Positions 25,269 through 37,829 are shown, counted from the stretch's first letter. The stretch is DNA of 64,000 nt from Mya arenaria (GCF_026914265.1 NC_069126.1:34205225-34269224); one strand, 5' to 3'. Notes: a model not told the origin generated them from the sequence alone. Translations and numbers: made by a program.

Positions 25269-25963
25269 AAGTTGAAATAGGTAACTTTATTGAGAACATT
25301 TTCTGTGTATGTTTCAGCAAAAGTTATAGTTTGTGTCTTGCTATAAACAGATTGGCATGTATAAGTTGAAGTTTTATGTTTTCATTTTCATTCAAAGAAT
25401 ATATTTCTTTGTGTTACATTGATACAATATTTATGATTTTAGGAATGTATTTTAATTTTAAAGATATCAGCTTAAAACTTCAGGACTTTATTTCTGAAAC
25501 ATAGCACATTCAGAAAATGTAAAAACCTGAAAATGTCATTTTTCCTCATTATGACCCATTTTCGCAGACTTGGTCATATATAATTAAATTGATCTTTATA
25601 TGCCATGTCTATACGTCGTTGATCACTCATTGGCAAACCCATGATATAGTAGATAGACAAAACTGAATCTTTGAAATGTTAAATGCAAATCCAAACTAAA
25701 TGCATAGCTGAAGTTGCTGATATTAGGTGTAGCCCCTAGACCTTCAATACAGACATGTTTTCCATGATGAAGACATATTATGCAACAGTCCGTTGAACAT
25801 AAGCATTAACACGGAAACATTTAAAGTATGTTTATATTTTGTGTAGATACATCCAGTTCACTCTTGTTTAATAATGTGAGGTTTAAAATAAAGCAGCATT
25901 GTTAACACGCAAACGATACTTCAACTTAATTTAAATGTATACACAATTAATATTCTCAGGCAC
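25269..25963. other. Non-coding spacer between convergent gene remnants
   Basis: It lies between the 3' ends of the fossil on the + strand and the C4-like pseudogene on the - strand. No gene is visible. Confidence 0.3.
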
Positions 25964-27300
25964 TTAATTGATAAGTGAGTATGAACACATAACACATGTC
26001 AGAAAACTACCCTCTGTGTATGGAGGACAGAGAAGTGATCCACACTTCGCCTCGACGACATAAAACAGCGCACCGTTATCACTAGAAGAACTGCCGATTG
26101 CTTCTGGATTCCCATTAATGCAAACGTACTCGCGTCGTGGGTGGTTGTATATTCTGTCATCAAGTAACCAGAATACTCTTTCGTCCATCCATTATAGCAT
26201 TCGGTTCGAGCAGGAATCATCAGCAGACTCGTGGTTGAAGACAGGCATACTGCACATAGAACACCGTAGTCATTGATATTGTTTAAAACAGTTGAAGTCG
26301 TTTCGTATTCCGCCCCATAGAGGTATGCTCGGTTCCCACCAGAAGCCTGTTCACCAGGCATTGGATCTTTCGGAAGGCACAAATAATTTGCGCCTCCACC
26401 GACATGGCCATGGGACGATCCTCCCGCATATCCATCGTAAACGAGTTGGCTGCTAGAAGGACAGGACGTCCGTCCCCATCGAATGTACGTGTTTCCGCTC
26501 GACGAAGAAGTATTTTGGTACCCAACATTCAACAAGCCATTTAAAGTGGTATTAATAAACCAGAATTGGAATAATAACTCTGAAAATGTTGATATAAACA
26601 AATAAGTATTCTTCGTCGTTACATCAATATTTGAAACACTCATCGAATTTTAGTATGCACAAAGGAATTGAATGGCAAGGAAACGCTCCGCAACGAGGAA
26701 ATATAATACAATTTCACATTTCGTCAAAACTATTTGGACACTCAATTTATTGTTTAACGCTTTTGAAAGTATAAGGATGTCCTGAGAATAACGCAGCTAA
26801 AAACAATTCATGTTATGATTAGTCTTCGATTAAGGGTTTTAATTAATCTCAGACTTTTTTTTAAAATTAATATTGTAATGAAAAGTTGTATCTAATTTTT
26901 CATTTGTTATTAATTGTTGAAATACTTACACACTGTATGTAGCGCGAATTAATTAGTTAGCAAACTATTTTTAAACTGGACATTGCGTTTACATGGTTTA
27001 TCGTGTATGTGAATGTAATAAAATGAAATAGAACTTAACATTAGTAACAATAAATACACGCCCTTCTTTATTTCCCCTACCTGTCACTTGTCTTGTGAGA
27101 GCACTAACTTAGTCTGCAAGCGCCCTGTTGGTATACGCTTGTGCGTTTAGTTCGGTCTCCAAGTGATCCTTTTCCTTCTCAAGCGTTCCGAGCTTCTGAA
27201 GCACGCTAAACTCGTACTCGAGCTTGTTGTCGCAAGTCTCCGTGCAAAGGGCGGAGGGTAGAGTCGCAAACAACAGTGTTAGCAATGTAAAGGATGCCAT
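25964..27300 (-). pseudogene. A-type C4-like gene, recently disabled (exon 1 27300-27081, exon 2 26579-25964)
   Basis: Exon 1 (220 bp, the same length as in the intact gene) starts MASFTLLTLLFATLPSALC and keeps the coiled coil up to NRALAD, where CAA has become TAA at 27109-27111. The donor CAG|GTAGGG is intact. The acceptor TTTTCAG leads into ELLFQFWFINTTLNGLLN, six residues longer than in the intact gene, then a complete domain. A single-base loss near 26148-26158, after GYLMTEY, shifts the frame; the true C-terminus (HPRREYVCINGNPE ... CGSLLCPPY ... LTCVMCSYS) is otherwise intact in the next frame to the stop at 25964. There are only two lesions and all cysteines survive apart from the frame, so loss is recent, or one lesion is a sequencing error. 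Confidence 0.88.
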
Positions 27301-27670
27301 AGTAATGTCCACTGGTACAGCACAAGTCTAAGAGTCCGTACAGTATTAATACATTTTATGTACACCCAGTCCAGATTCTATTTTTTCACGTGTAAGGATA
27401 GGTTCAGAAATTGAACTATATGAATCACAGGGAAGAAGGAAATATATGTAGTTCAAAATTGTTAACAAAACAAAAAGTACTATTTTTGTTTAATGGCTTC
27501 GACACAAAAACAGTACAATAGTCTTGCCTGAGATTGAAAATTCATCAGTTCATCTCCAAATTTGTTTTGTTTAAAGCAAGGTTTTGTTGTCGACTGTAAA
27601 GAGTTTTCATGTCCACGAATATCATAATTTTCTGTTGACGTTTGAAACGATGGAAAATGAGTTATTATTA
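27301..27670 (-). promoter_or_regulatory. A-type promoter block of the 25964-27300 gene
   Basis: Matches 1-389 over its whole length, reading on the - strand. The TATA element has become TATTAATA (27344-27351) and the stretch between it and the ATG is slightly longer, which should weaken it. AAACAAAACAAATTTGG and GAGATGAACTGATGA are kept. Confidence 0.6.
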
Positions 27671-28544
27671 TTCAAGTTAATGTTAGGCGATGATGTGAAG
27701 CGAACTTATGTGTTCTTCTTTCTTTAGGACACTTAGAATGTTTTAATTTAACAAAAACGTTAAAATTGAAATTGACATGTATTTTGTTGATATATTTTGC
27801 GTTTTGGTTAACATTTATTTCAGTTCCATAACATTGCATAAAGATTATTTGCGCGGGCAATTACAAAGTTATATTTTAATATAACATTGACAAGATTTTT
27901 TTGATTGTGCATAGCAGTATTTCGTATAGAGCTTGGATTGACAAGAGTTATGAAATACAAATTTTGCGACTTCACGGACGCACTAAGGACATCCCATCAT
28001 CTTATACCTTGAAATCAAATAATACATAGGTTCCTACCAGTTTATGTACGTGCTGAGATCCAGTTGCATCGAACCGCTAGTAGTTACATCAACTGTAGGT
28101 TATGATAAAGTTTTGTACTTATATAAGTAGCCTATTTGTATTCTATTAGTTTAGAAAATGTTTGATGTAACAAGAAGCTTAACATCTCAGCTTTCAGTTT
28201 CAAAGTTCCGGAAATAATGATAATTTGTCCAGGATTTCTTAATAAATTATTACTGTTCATTTACTCAAGATCTTAACGACTGTGCATGAGTCAATTCTAA
28301 GAAAACATATAACATTTGCAGATACAATTAAATCCATCATGTGTTATTTTGTTTTCAAACATAGCATATACGATAAAAAATATCGTTACCCTTCTTAAAA
28401 CAAGTTTGAAATGTTTTGAATCCTTAACCCTTTTCCCACTGTCCCTTTTCATTTTAAATTTATTTCAGTATTAGTTCAGTAAAGACATAATATTTAGAAA
28501 TGGGGATCACACTAATTAACAGTTTCCTTTAAGGGTACTTAATT
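27671..28544. other. Upstream flank, partly shared with 53780-54087
   Basis: No gene is visible. ACAAGAGTTATGAAAT, GGACATCCCATCATCTTA and CATCAACTGTAGGTTATGA (27945-28110) recur inverted at 53840-53970, upstream of the second A-type gene. The duplicated unit therefore extends at least 0.7 kb upstream of the A-type start. Confidence 0.55.
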
Positions 28545-29748
28545 GCTTAGTTAGTATGAATACACAACGCAAGTCAGTTTATAACCATCGTCGTATAGGG
28601 AACGAGGTGGAGAACCACCTATTTCGGGATCACTATCCATGCAAACGAATTTTTTTGCAAGTTACGTATAAGATTCTGACATAAAGTAGCCACAAGTATC
28701 GTTAGTCCATCCATTAAAGAATTCATTTCGTGCTAGAATTTTGAGTAAATAAGTGCTTGAAGATTGGCATACTGCACTAGGTACATCGTGTTCTTTTTTC
28801 GGCCCAATTATTCAGCAGCAGAATTTCGGAAGAAACCAGTGATGATTATGATTTGGTACCAGAAAGATTAGTTTTATTTACATGAGTAAGAATGAATGCA
28901 CTCTTTCTGCAAAGACAAACCAAGTACGGACTGTTCTACAACATTAGCTTTTGGGCATTTGTACTCTATTTAATATTGTTTTTAAATAGAATAAACCTGG
29001 TATAAATCGTTATATCATACGCATTTCTTTAAATTATTTATACATTCCATTAGTATCCTGTATTATTTGATATCGGTTGCATGAAATGTTAATATCAGGA
29101 GTACAAACTTTGTGGGACTACTTTTACTGATCTTCGGAACATTTTCATCGAGGGTCATTATGAATAAACACGCGACATGCAGTCGTTTTCATGAGACATC
29201 GGAATTAACGAAATATGTGATGTAATGATCCAAACATTGATTTGAATTTATAAATATGAACAAAATAGTTTATATTTAGTGCGAAATACTAGCTTTACAG
29301 TATGTTTAGGCAAGCAGTTCAGGAAAAATCAAATAATGTGCTTTTGAATTAATTACAAAGACGTTCTTGATTGCATTTGTAAATTACTTCAATCTATTAA
29401 TTTTCTATGATATCTGAAATAGTTTCTTTGCATTATAAGTATAACAAACACTCTTAACTCATATGTGTGTAACGTTTGCTTCGTTAAACAGTTGACACCT
29501 ACGCCTCTCTCAAATCAAATTGTTTCATGAAACGGAACAACTTTTCCCAAGTAAAGTGCCCGCAAGATTTGTACACTAGTGTAACAGCTTAAACAGGGAA
29601 CCGTTTTCCTTACGTGCTACCTGTTCAGCAAGTTCCTGTTGCTGTTCGCTTGCACATCAAGTCCCGCCTTTAAGAAACCTGTTTCCTTCTCAATACTTTA
29701 TAAAGCACAACAAACTCGTTCTGAAACTTGTTCTGAAATTAGTACATC

Positions 29749-29808
<60 letters not shown>

Positions 29809-29876
29809 CTGAGAGCGGATGGTAGCGTCGCCAACAGTAGAGTGATCCAGGTAAGGTGAGCAATGAATATGTACAT
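28545..29876 (-). pseudogene. A-type C4-like fossil with a (CT)n tract inside exon 1 (exon 1 29876-29621, exon 2 about 28797-28545)
   Basis: Exon 1 on the - strand reads MYIFIAHLTWITLLLATLPS then ALSQ, a clear A-type signal peptide whose usual ATG has become ATT. Immediately after SQ the sequence becomes a 56-base GA/CT run. Beyond it, SIEKETGFLKAGLDVQANSN resembles LEKEKTHLATELNVQAYTNR, and an AACAG|GTAGCA donor follows. Exon 2 is truncated at its 5' side: similarity begins at EHDVPSAVCQSS, continues with FNGWTND, GYFMSES and FVCMDSDPE, and ends at the equivalent of the normal stop. The YIRWGR half is missing. Stops and slips are numerous, so this is older than the neighbouring pseudogenes. 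Confidence 0.8.
29751..29806. repeat. (CT)n microsatellite within a former coding exon
   Basis: A pure CT run of 56 bases. On the - strand it would encode an Arg-Glu dipeptide repeat directly after the signal peptide of the fossil gene. Confidence 0.97.
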
Positions 29877-29879
29877 TGG

Positions 29880-30440
29880 TGCTGTTACAAGCTTTGCTGG
29901 TTGCATTACTACCATATAAGTTCAACAAATACTTTTGGAACGAAGGAGATAAATGCGATATTAAATTTATTAACAAAACGAAAGCATAATGTTAAATCTA
30001 TTAAAAGGTATTAATTTGTTCATAAGTTTAATGAACTTGTTATGAATTCAGTAAAAGAAGGTTAACGTGTTAAACGTTTAGGAGTGCGCTTCGTTAATAG
30101 TGTGTGTGCGCTGGCTTGCGAACTAGCAGTTTAATTTTGATGCAAGGGGTGTGGCCAATGTTAATGAAAACAGATTGATATATAACTTATTTTGATGCAC
30201 GGGGTGGGTTCATATTTAATGGAGACTGATTCATATATAACATTTTATAGGAAATACATACAGTGTTTGCAGTTCATTTATATAGTTTATTATTAAATGC
30301 AAACCATAATGGTCTTTAAATCATTGTCGCTATTAACTGTGTGTGTCTGTTTTCTGATCTTTGTAAAATTGAGTGAATGCTTCAGTCGTGCTCTTGGCCA
30401 CTGATATAAGTTGGAAACAGTCTGTGTACAGTAAACAGCA

Positions 30441-30475
<35 letters not shown>

Positions 30476-33199
30476 CAATTATTTTGTATCTTTATATTCA
30501 TTTATTATTCACGAAATATCATCATCTTAGAATTGCTGTGCACAATCAAAAACATATTCTTGATCTTCTATTAAGTATGTGTAGTTATCCCGTGATGCCC
30601 TACAAAATACTGTAATTAATTGATTTCCTTATAGCCGCAAAAACAGAACCTACGTTCAGAGCATTGTAAGAAATATTATAAATCCTGATTGTGCCCTTCC
30701 ACCCCTCATGTACCGAACACTCCTTTATCTTCTATTCGCAACCCGTAAAAGGCCAATACTGACCAGTAGCTTTACAGTCGTCTCTCAAAAGCAACCGAGG
30801 GTCACCAGTCATCGGCAAGAGATCAAAGCCAAGTATGGGATCGTCTAGCGTTTTATTTGAGAGTTAAATATTACTTCAGGAATTATTTTCTTCAAAACAC
30901 ATCTAATATTAAACATTCGAGTTCAATTATTGCATGCATTTAATACTTCCACTAATGTATTCATTTATCTCTTGCTCTTCAATTTCCATACCGTAGTACA
31001 TTTAACTAACATTATTTGGATGTATATAATTTGTTACTATAAGGAAAATAATTAAATTTCGTTGTATGGGAATGTTATCGTGTTAACTTTTGTTGAGAAC
31101 CGACTGATTATTGTAAAACGTTAGTGCAAACCTGTCCTATTAAGGTCTGAGCTTTTAATGCGCTAAAAGTGTATCCATAAACAGGATCGTTAAAATATAT
31201 GTTTGCTAACAAATGTATTTGCCTTTGTTTTCAAATAAGGAGGGTTTCTCATATATTCTTCCTTACCTTTTGTTCACCAGTATCTGCTAAAATCTGTTCT
31301 ATTTACATTAGAATGCATTTAAATCTATGGGTACAGCCAAGGGCTCAGTCAAAAAAAAATCACTATAACATGGAAGTAAAAGGCAAAAGAATGGAACTTT
31401 GGTTTGAAAGACATTCAACAAAACATGATTTTGGGGGAATTATCCTTACAACTTGGCGAGGGTGAACATAATAAGCCTTTTTTTGTAATGAAACAAGGAA
31501 ACAAACTCTTTCAAACTATTTCAACTGCCCTCATGTAGGTTCTAATTTGCATGCACGTTTGATTTATTCAGGGCCGGTATTCATAACCATTTTTGAGGAA
31601 TTAACTAACTTTAGTCATTATCCCAAAGTAAGTATCTCTCTGGTAATATTATACATTAACTTAATCGTCTATAAAATACTTGTTTTCGTTAATTAAATGT
31701 TATAAACATACTTTTATGTTAAAACCACTATCACTTTTCATTTAGTTTGAAAGTGAACATTTAATGAAATTTACTTAAAATAAAATTTAAGATGTTTTAA
31801 GGATACTGGCCCATAACTATTAAACTTGTTTTCGAACGAACATGGTCATGAACACAAGACAGTATATTATGAAATCATCTTTAAAATGATTTCACCAACT
31901 CTTCGAAATTTAAGGCACATTTGATAAGGTTCATATGGTTTGCCTCTTTCTTGGATTGAAGTGATTTTGAAAAAAAAGACTTAAAATTAAACTTTACGCA
32001 GCCTTCAAAGTAGAAGAAAGAGATATCAGTTTCTTTCATTTCTTTCGTTTCATTTTCCAATATGGCCCCTTGCATACTATACTATTTGCAGCTTGTGAGA
32101 AAACAAGTCCCCCAAATGTAATGCAATGTCAGTTATTCTTGAATTACTAATTTAAAACTGGCAGAAAAAGACACAATTTTTATACATTTTAGTTCAACAA
32201 ATTCAAATCACTATTTGTGCAGTGAAACTGATTTATCATTGTTTTACTAAAAACGAATTAAAATTGGAAGCACATTTTCATGATATAAGTGGTTTTCTAA
32301 AAATCTATGATTGTTGGTTGTAAATAAGCGCCCTGACGCGTTAAATTTGTACACGGCGTAATTTATCCTGTGCCGTTCAACCAGAACAAGACTATGCGAC
32401 TACAGATACATAATATCTCAAAACGAAGCATTTGTTAGTGACTTTTATTTTGAAAGAAAAGATTGATCAGTACTTTTTAACATGAAATGTTTGTTTGTTA
32501 TAAAGAACTCAGAAGAAATGAAATTGCTGAAATAATAACATAACAACAGCAACATATTGGTCGGTGTAATTGGACTGTTTAATTACATTGTGAACATGTG
32601 TACCAAGTTCCGTTTGATGATACTTATTTTCTCTAGTTATGGTCAATATCTTTATACACCAAGACTGTAACAATACCTCGGCACATTAAACATTTTTATT
32701 TTGAAGATCGTAAGAGTTGAAATGTTTAGTTTTTACATAACACACATAGTACAGTCACGTAATAGAAACTTATACAAACGTTCAATATAAAAGGCTCCTG
32801 ATATGCATATTATATAATCATAATAAACTCAGTTCACATGGGATAAACCTTAACTTGCAATCAGTTGTAATGTAGGTTTAATTTGCGAAAACAATTACAT
32901 GATATTTTGTTACTGGGTTAAATTGATTCTGAAATGTTATAAAGGTGTATATAGTAGTATTGTTTGCCAAATCGTATGATATATAGAATTATATTATAAA
33001 TATCGATATGTTTATGATATCTGATTCGGTTTCTGTCTAAATTAATAAATTAAATAATCTATGTCTAAATTGATAAATCAAAGTATTGTTTTAGTACGCT
33101 AGTGCGATACGTATGTTTAACAAATGGTGCGTAAACGTTTATGGTAAAACTTTCAACTTAAAACTTGAAAGTCCTCCAAAATATATGAGCACATCTATC
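29880..33199. other. Long non-coding region
   Basis: It contains a (TA)n run at about 30442-30471 and no gene I can support. Bases 31140-32170 are a diverged duplicate of 45050-45360, sharing TTTAATGCGCTAAAA with a GTATCC...GATCGTTAA run, and GAGGAAACAAGTCC/GAGAAAACAAGTCC. Confidence 0.45.
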
Positions 33200-34368
33200 T
33201 TAAATGCTAGGTGTGTAAGAGCAAACTACGCAGGTCAACTGGTAGCCGTCAACGTATGGTGGACACTTTTGAGAGCCACACTTGGCTTCGGTGACATAAA
33301 ACAGCGCCCCATTTTCATCATCCTCACCCCCAGCCAATACTTCTGGCTTACTATCCACACAAACAAATTCCCTTCTATGCCAGCTACGGTGTTCTGACAT
33401 TAGGTAACCATGGTACTCTTGCGTCCATCCGTCAAAACATTTATTTCGAGCAGGAATCATAAGAATGTTGGTATTTGAACTTCGGCACACGGCGCATGGA
33501 ACATCGCGTTGGTAAAGATCAGACAATACTGTGTCAGCTGTTTGATATTCAGCTCCGTAGACAAAGCCTCCATTTCCCGACCGATTGGTTTGTTCTTCAA
33601 ATATTGGCACTTTCGGTAAACATAGGTATTTGCACCTCCGCCTGACTCATGAAATTGCGATCCTCCAGCATATCCGTCATAGACGAGCTGGTAGATGGAC
33701 AGGAAGTCCGTCCCACCGGATGTACGTTGTGCCGTTGGAATCTCCGGCATTTCGCAAAGCTTTGAAAAAAATATTCACGGAATTAACATGACATTAGTGT
33801 TCTTCTTCTTATAATGAATACTTTTGATTATGATATAACATAAATTAATTACTAATGGTCAAACAACTTTGATAAAACATGTTCTGATTTGCCCATGTAT
33901 ATGAATGCAAACACCCATTATGCCTTGAACTAAACTTTGTCAGACTAAGGTATGTGGTAGTTGTGTCAATTCTGGAAGAAAGTTTGATGAAATGTACCAT
34001 ACAAAGGCAATTAATCACATATTAGCTACAAATAGTTTATACTATCTGAAGTTGAAACGATTTTTGATGCTTGGAAAGGTAATTTTTATTTGACATCTCA
34101 TGTCCAACTACCGAATGATAACGACATCAAACCTACAGTTTAGAGTAAGTATTTACAAATTACCTTTCAATTGTTCCTTTAGATCGCTGATGGCCGACGT
34201 TTGAACAATGTTTTCCTCAAGTAAACGTTTCGTCTCTCTTTCAAGACTCGCAAGCTTCTTTAGCACGCCAAACTCGCATTCAAACATATCAAGCGCCGTC
34301 CCGCTCTCCTGGCACATGGACGACTGTATCGTCGCCAGTATAAGGATACTCCGGGTAAAAGATGCCAT
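33200..34368 (-). pseudogene. Diverged A-type C4-like gene with three indels (exon 1 34368-34164, exon 2 33759-33200)
   Basis: Exon 1 is open: MASFTRSILILATIQSSMC is a signal peptide, then FECEFGVLKKLASLERETKR and a coiled coil to EQLKG, with an AAAG|GTAATT donor in phase 1. After a TTTTCAAAG acceptor, exon 2 reads ALRNAGDSNGTTYIRW. One base is then missing where other members have GGGGACGG, about four more before QLVYDGYAGGS, and one more in GGGANYLCLP. These total six bases, so the frame is restored and the rest of the domain (FVYGAEYQ, DVPCAVC, MIPARNKCFDGW, GYLMSEH, CGSQKCPPY, LTCVVCSY) is perfect to the stop at 33200. All lesions lie within about 150 bases. The clean C-terminal half suggests recent damage or local sequence error. 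Confidence 0.85.
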
Positions 34369-34401
34369 GATTATGTCAAATGTGTCAGCGGCAGTGTCCG
34401 T

Positions 34402-34409
34402 ATTTATAT
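34402..34409 (-). promoter_or_regulatory. TATA box of the 33200-34368 gene
   Basis: On the - strand, TATAAATACGGACACTG lies 34 bases before the ATG, identical over 17 bases to the intact A-type promoter although the surrounding upstream sequence has diverged. This suggests selection on the core promoter. Confidence 0.7.
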
Positions 34410-34439
34410 CGTTAACGTTCACCCTCTCCGTAATGTAAT

Positions 34440-36689
34440 ATTTCCATATAAGGAATTTTGTTTAAAAAATATTAACAGTCATTGGAAACAAGGACACAAA
34501 TGTAGTAATTGAAGTAAACAAGTCCAATGTTCTTCCTTTATAATCACTGTGAGGGAGCAAGAACTGTGACGTCACACACATGTGTATGACCACGACGATC
34601 TTAACACAACAATTTTTTTTTTCTTTACTTAATTGAATCAAATTAAAACAAGACCTAGCCCACGGTACGCCACATGATTTCCGCTTTTATGTGGTATACT
34701 GTCTGTCATATTTGATGTGTTTTTTTTTAAACATTCAAAAACAAATTTGGAATCGGCCATGCAGACGACCACACATTTTGTTAATCTGGCAAAAACAATG
34801 ATACATCGGCAATTTCAACTGGTGCTTTACAAAAAGGTATATAAACAGTAAATATATACCATTTACATACCTTTTCAAGGCGAAATGATTTTTTTAAAGA
34901 AATCGTACAATATTAAATTATGCGAACGACCACACTCGAGAATTTTAGGCAAACGACCACACTTTTTATCCAATTTTGATAGGAGTGCGAATAAAGCTTT
35001 AAATAATTTATTTGTTAATATGTATAGTATATCTTTAAGATGGAGAGTCGACAACCTCAGGTCTGCAGATATTGTAACACTTCCTCACTCCAAATCCCTT
35101 CCTATACACTAAGCCGTTTAATCGTTTATTTACAAAGTCAAAACAACCACGTCCGATGATACAAGTTTTATTGTAAGCATTATTTATTTCTTAGTTCCAA
35201 TTAATTTGTTCTATTAAACAAGAGAAAAGCTGACTCTCAAATCTTAGCCTGGCAGACTGCCTAAACTCGGTCCGTAGACCTGAATTTAAATCCAATTACA
35301 TTCTCGACTATCAGAATCCTAACCAGAAACAGACTACTTCTCGAACTTCCAAACTAAGATTTTATACTCCCTAATTGGCCCCAATTGTAATGACCATTCA
35401 GAAGTGTTTCCTAATTCCCCTTAATAGTTTAACGATATCATGTGATACATTTAATCTCACGTGACAATTACCAACGTATTTTACTGGCTATCGCCACAAA
35501 AAGGAGCTTGTCATTCAATAGTTTCAGTGACGTCAAAATTAACTAGACCAAACCCTTTAGTAGGATTTTAGTAAACAAGGTAATTAAACTTATTTCTGGA
35601 CAGTACTTAAAATAGCCATTAGCGGTTGACCTTAGCCGTAGCCGATTAATCTACCAAGTAACGTATGAGTTTAGCAAAAGGCAGATCCTTTGATAATTAT
35701 TATTCAAGTCTTAGGGCCATTCTTAGCATATGCGAAAGCGATTAACTGTTCCATCCATATCTTATCGACACCTGCCGGTAACGGTAATGAAGCTCCAATG
35801 AAAATAAACGCTATGGCATTTTGACCACTTAGTAGCTAAAGAAAGGAGTGATGACCTTAACAGAGATGAATTAATATTGGCGAGGGTCATTGTGTTACAA
35901 TATTGTGGCAAGGTCCTTGCAAACATTTCCACACTGCAGTAGCACGAAACAACACATATCGGAACGGGAAAGGGTTATATGTGCTGTGAAAAGATTTTCC
36001 ACAGCAGGGCAAACTTGAATAGACACAGGTTAGTTTATACAGAATAGATAGCGAATAGGTATGGCCGAAATGTTTTCAAAACCATGTTTTTCTCGTCGGC
36101 TTGGTCGTCGTCTTAACGTCATAATGGACACTTTATTAAAGTTAACAATGTGATTAACGATATCATTGTTAACTTTAAAACATGAGATATTTGATTATGT
36201 CTTCACATACATAAATATCAACTATTACAGCTGCAACAGTTGTTTAAAATCATGTAAGAAAAACAGCAAATCACAAGTGTATCCATTAAACTTCCAGAGA
36301 TGTTACGATTTTAAAGTTAACAACGATGACGTTAACAACATTGTTAAATTTAACAAATTTCTGAACAATTGGCCTAACGTGTCTTTAACTTGATTATATT
36401 TAACACGAAGCGTTGTATATATGTTACCAGTGAAAATAAGCCAATGTATAGCGTAGCTGTTTTTGTTCCTAGATAGAAAAAAAATCTAGCGGTGTTTTAT
36501 CTTCTTGTGTTGCTGGTTTTTAATAAGCAATATTGGGTCTACGTTGCTTCGTTTAATGTAAAAAGGTCGACTTCTTCAAATGTTCCATTCGTGTTGACAT
36601 ATTTTAGACACAGACTAACTTTAGTATATTATATGATAGAATATTCTTTTTATAAAATGATATGTGTTTACTTTTCAGAAGTCATGTGC
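34440..36689. other. Non-coding region
   Basis: No gene can be supported. It holds the palindrome listed separately at 36136-36178 and a few AT-rich tracts. Confidence 0.3.
36136..36178. repeat. 15-bp perfect inverted repeat
   Basis: TTAAAGTTAACAATG (36136-36150) is matched by its exact complement at 36164-36178 across a 13-base loop. Related fragments (TTTAAAGTTAACAACG and TTAACAACATTGTTAAATTT) follow at about 36310-36355, so it may be part of a decayed foldback element. Confidence 0.8.
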
Positions 36690-36905
36690 ATAGCGAGGCG
36701 AAGCTCTTTGTTTGCATAAATTGCGAGAAGTCGTTTCCAACCAATGCTGATCTTCAAAATCATAATATTATTCGACGTGAAAAAAGCAGGGGTGTAACTG
36801 TCACGAATGTGGGTTGTCTTTCTCAGAAAAGTCAAACCTGAAGGCACATTTGGATATGCACAAGGGGGTCAAGCCTTAAATGTCCTGAGTGTGAAAAAGT
36901 CACAA
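36690..36905 (+). pseudogene. C2H2 zinc-finger exon fragment
   Basis: After a CTTTTCAG-like acceptor near 36678, the + strand reads HSEAKLFVCINCEKSFPTNA, a CxxC finger half with linker. The frame then changes and CHECGLSFSEKSNLKAHLDM followed by HKGVKP gives a full C2H2 finger. KCPECEK starts another finger and stops. At least two frame changes and an early end make it non-functional as it stands. It may be a fragment of a multi-finger gene moved here; no partner exons are seen. Confidence 0.7.
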
Positions 36906-37119
36906 AAAACATGGATTAATTACAATAATGCTCTTTTTTACGTTTGATTTTTGTTCGATTAATCTTAATACTACTTTTCCTGTGGTAACATGGTTAGCAG
37001 AACATATTGTATTTTCTAACAATATTTTGTATTTGAAAAATAATCGCCGTGCATAACCAGGAAGGCATTTTCAAAACTGTTTTAGTAAATTCTTGCTTTT
37101 GTTTGAGGCGATGGGTTTT

Positions 37120-37790
37120 TAGCTCGACTATTCGAAGACTTAGGAGAGCTATCCTACTCACCCTAGCGTCGGCGTCAAACCTTGGTTAAGGTTTTGCATG
37201 TAAGCACCTTTAATTCATTATCTCAGCAAATACATGTATTGCATTGAAACTTTAGATATGTGTTCTCAACTATACAATCAAGCGAGATAACTCTATCTTG
37301 CATATAATGCAAATTATTGCCCTTTATTATTCGACATAGAAATTCTGGTTAATGTTTTGCATAGAAGCACAGATAGGTTACGATCTCTGAACTACTTGAT
37401 GTATTGTATTGAGACTTTATTCAACGGTACTCAACGACAAGCGTGCTTAAATCAAGGAAGATAACTGTATTTTGCATATAATGCAAATTATGGTCCTTTA
37501 TAATTTGATTAAGAATTCTGGTTAGGTTTTGCATGTAACGTCAATATATCAGCAAATACTCCATGTATTGCATTGAAACTTAAGACAGGTGATTCCAACT
37601 ATCCAACCGACTTATTTAATCAAGTAAGATAACTCTATTGTGCATGTAATGTAAATTATGGCCCTTTATTATTCGACTAAAAGATTCTGGTTAAGGTTGT
37701 GCATGTAGTACCAAAACTTTGCAATCTAAACTTAAAAGCGACTGAATAGTTGAGCGCGCTGTCTCTGTGACAGCTCTTGTTATAAAAGAT
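37120..37790 (+). repeat. Second copy of the ~165-bp-repeat element
   Basis: It starts near AGCTCGACTATTCGAAGA and ends GAATAGTTGAGCGCGCTGTC with the GACAGC hairpin and TCTTGTT, so the subterminal AGCTCGACTATTC is inverted at the other end. Internal units with TGTATTGCATTGAAAC recur at 37235, 37400 and 37564 (period about 165). Same family as 10925-11812. Confidence 0.75.
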
Positions 37791-37829
37791 CATTGTACTG
37801 TGATTAATTTCACTCACGGTTATCAAACT

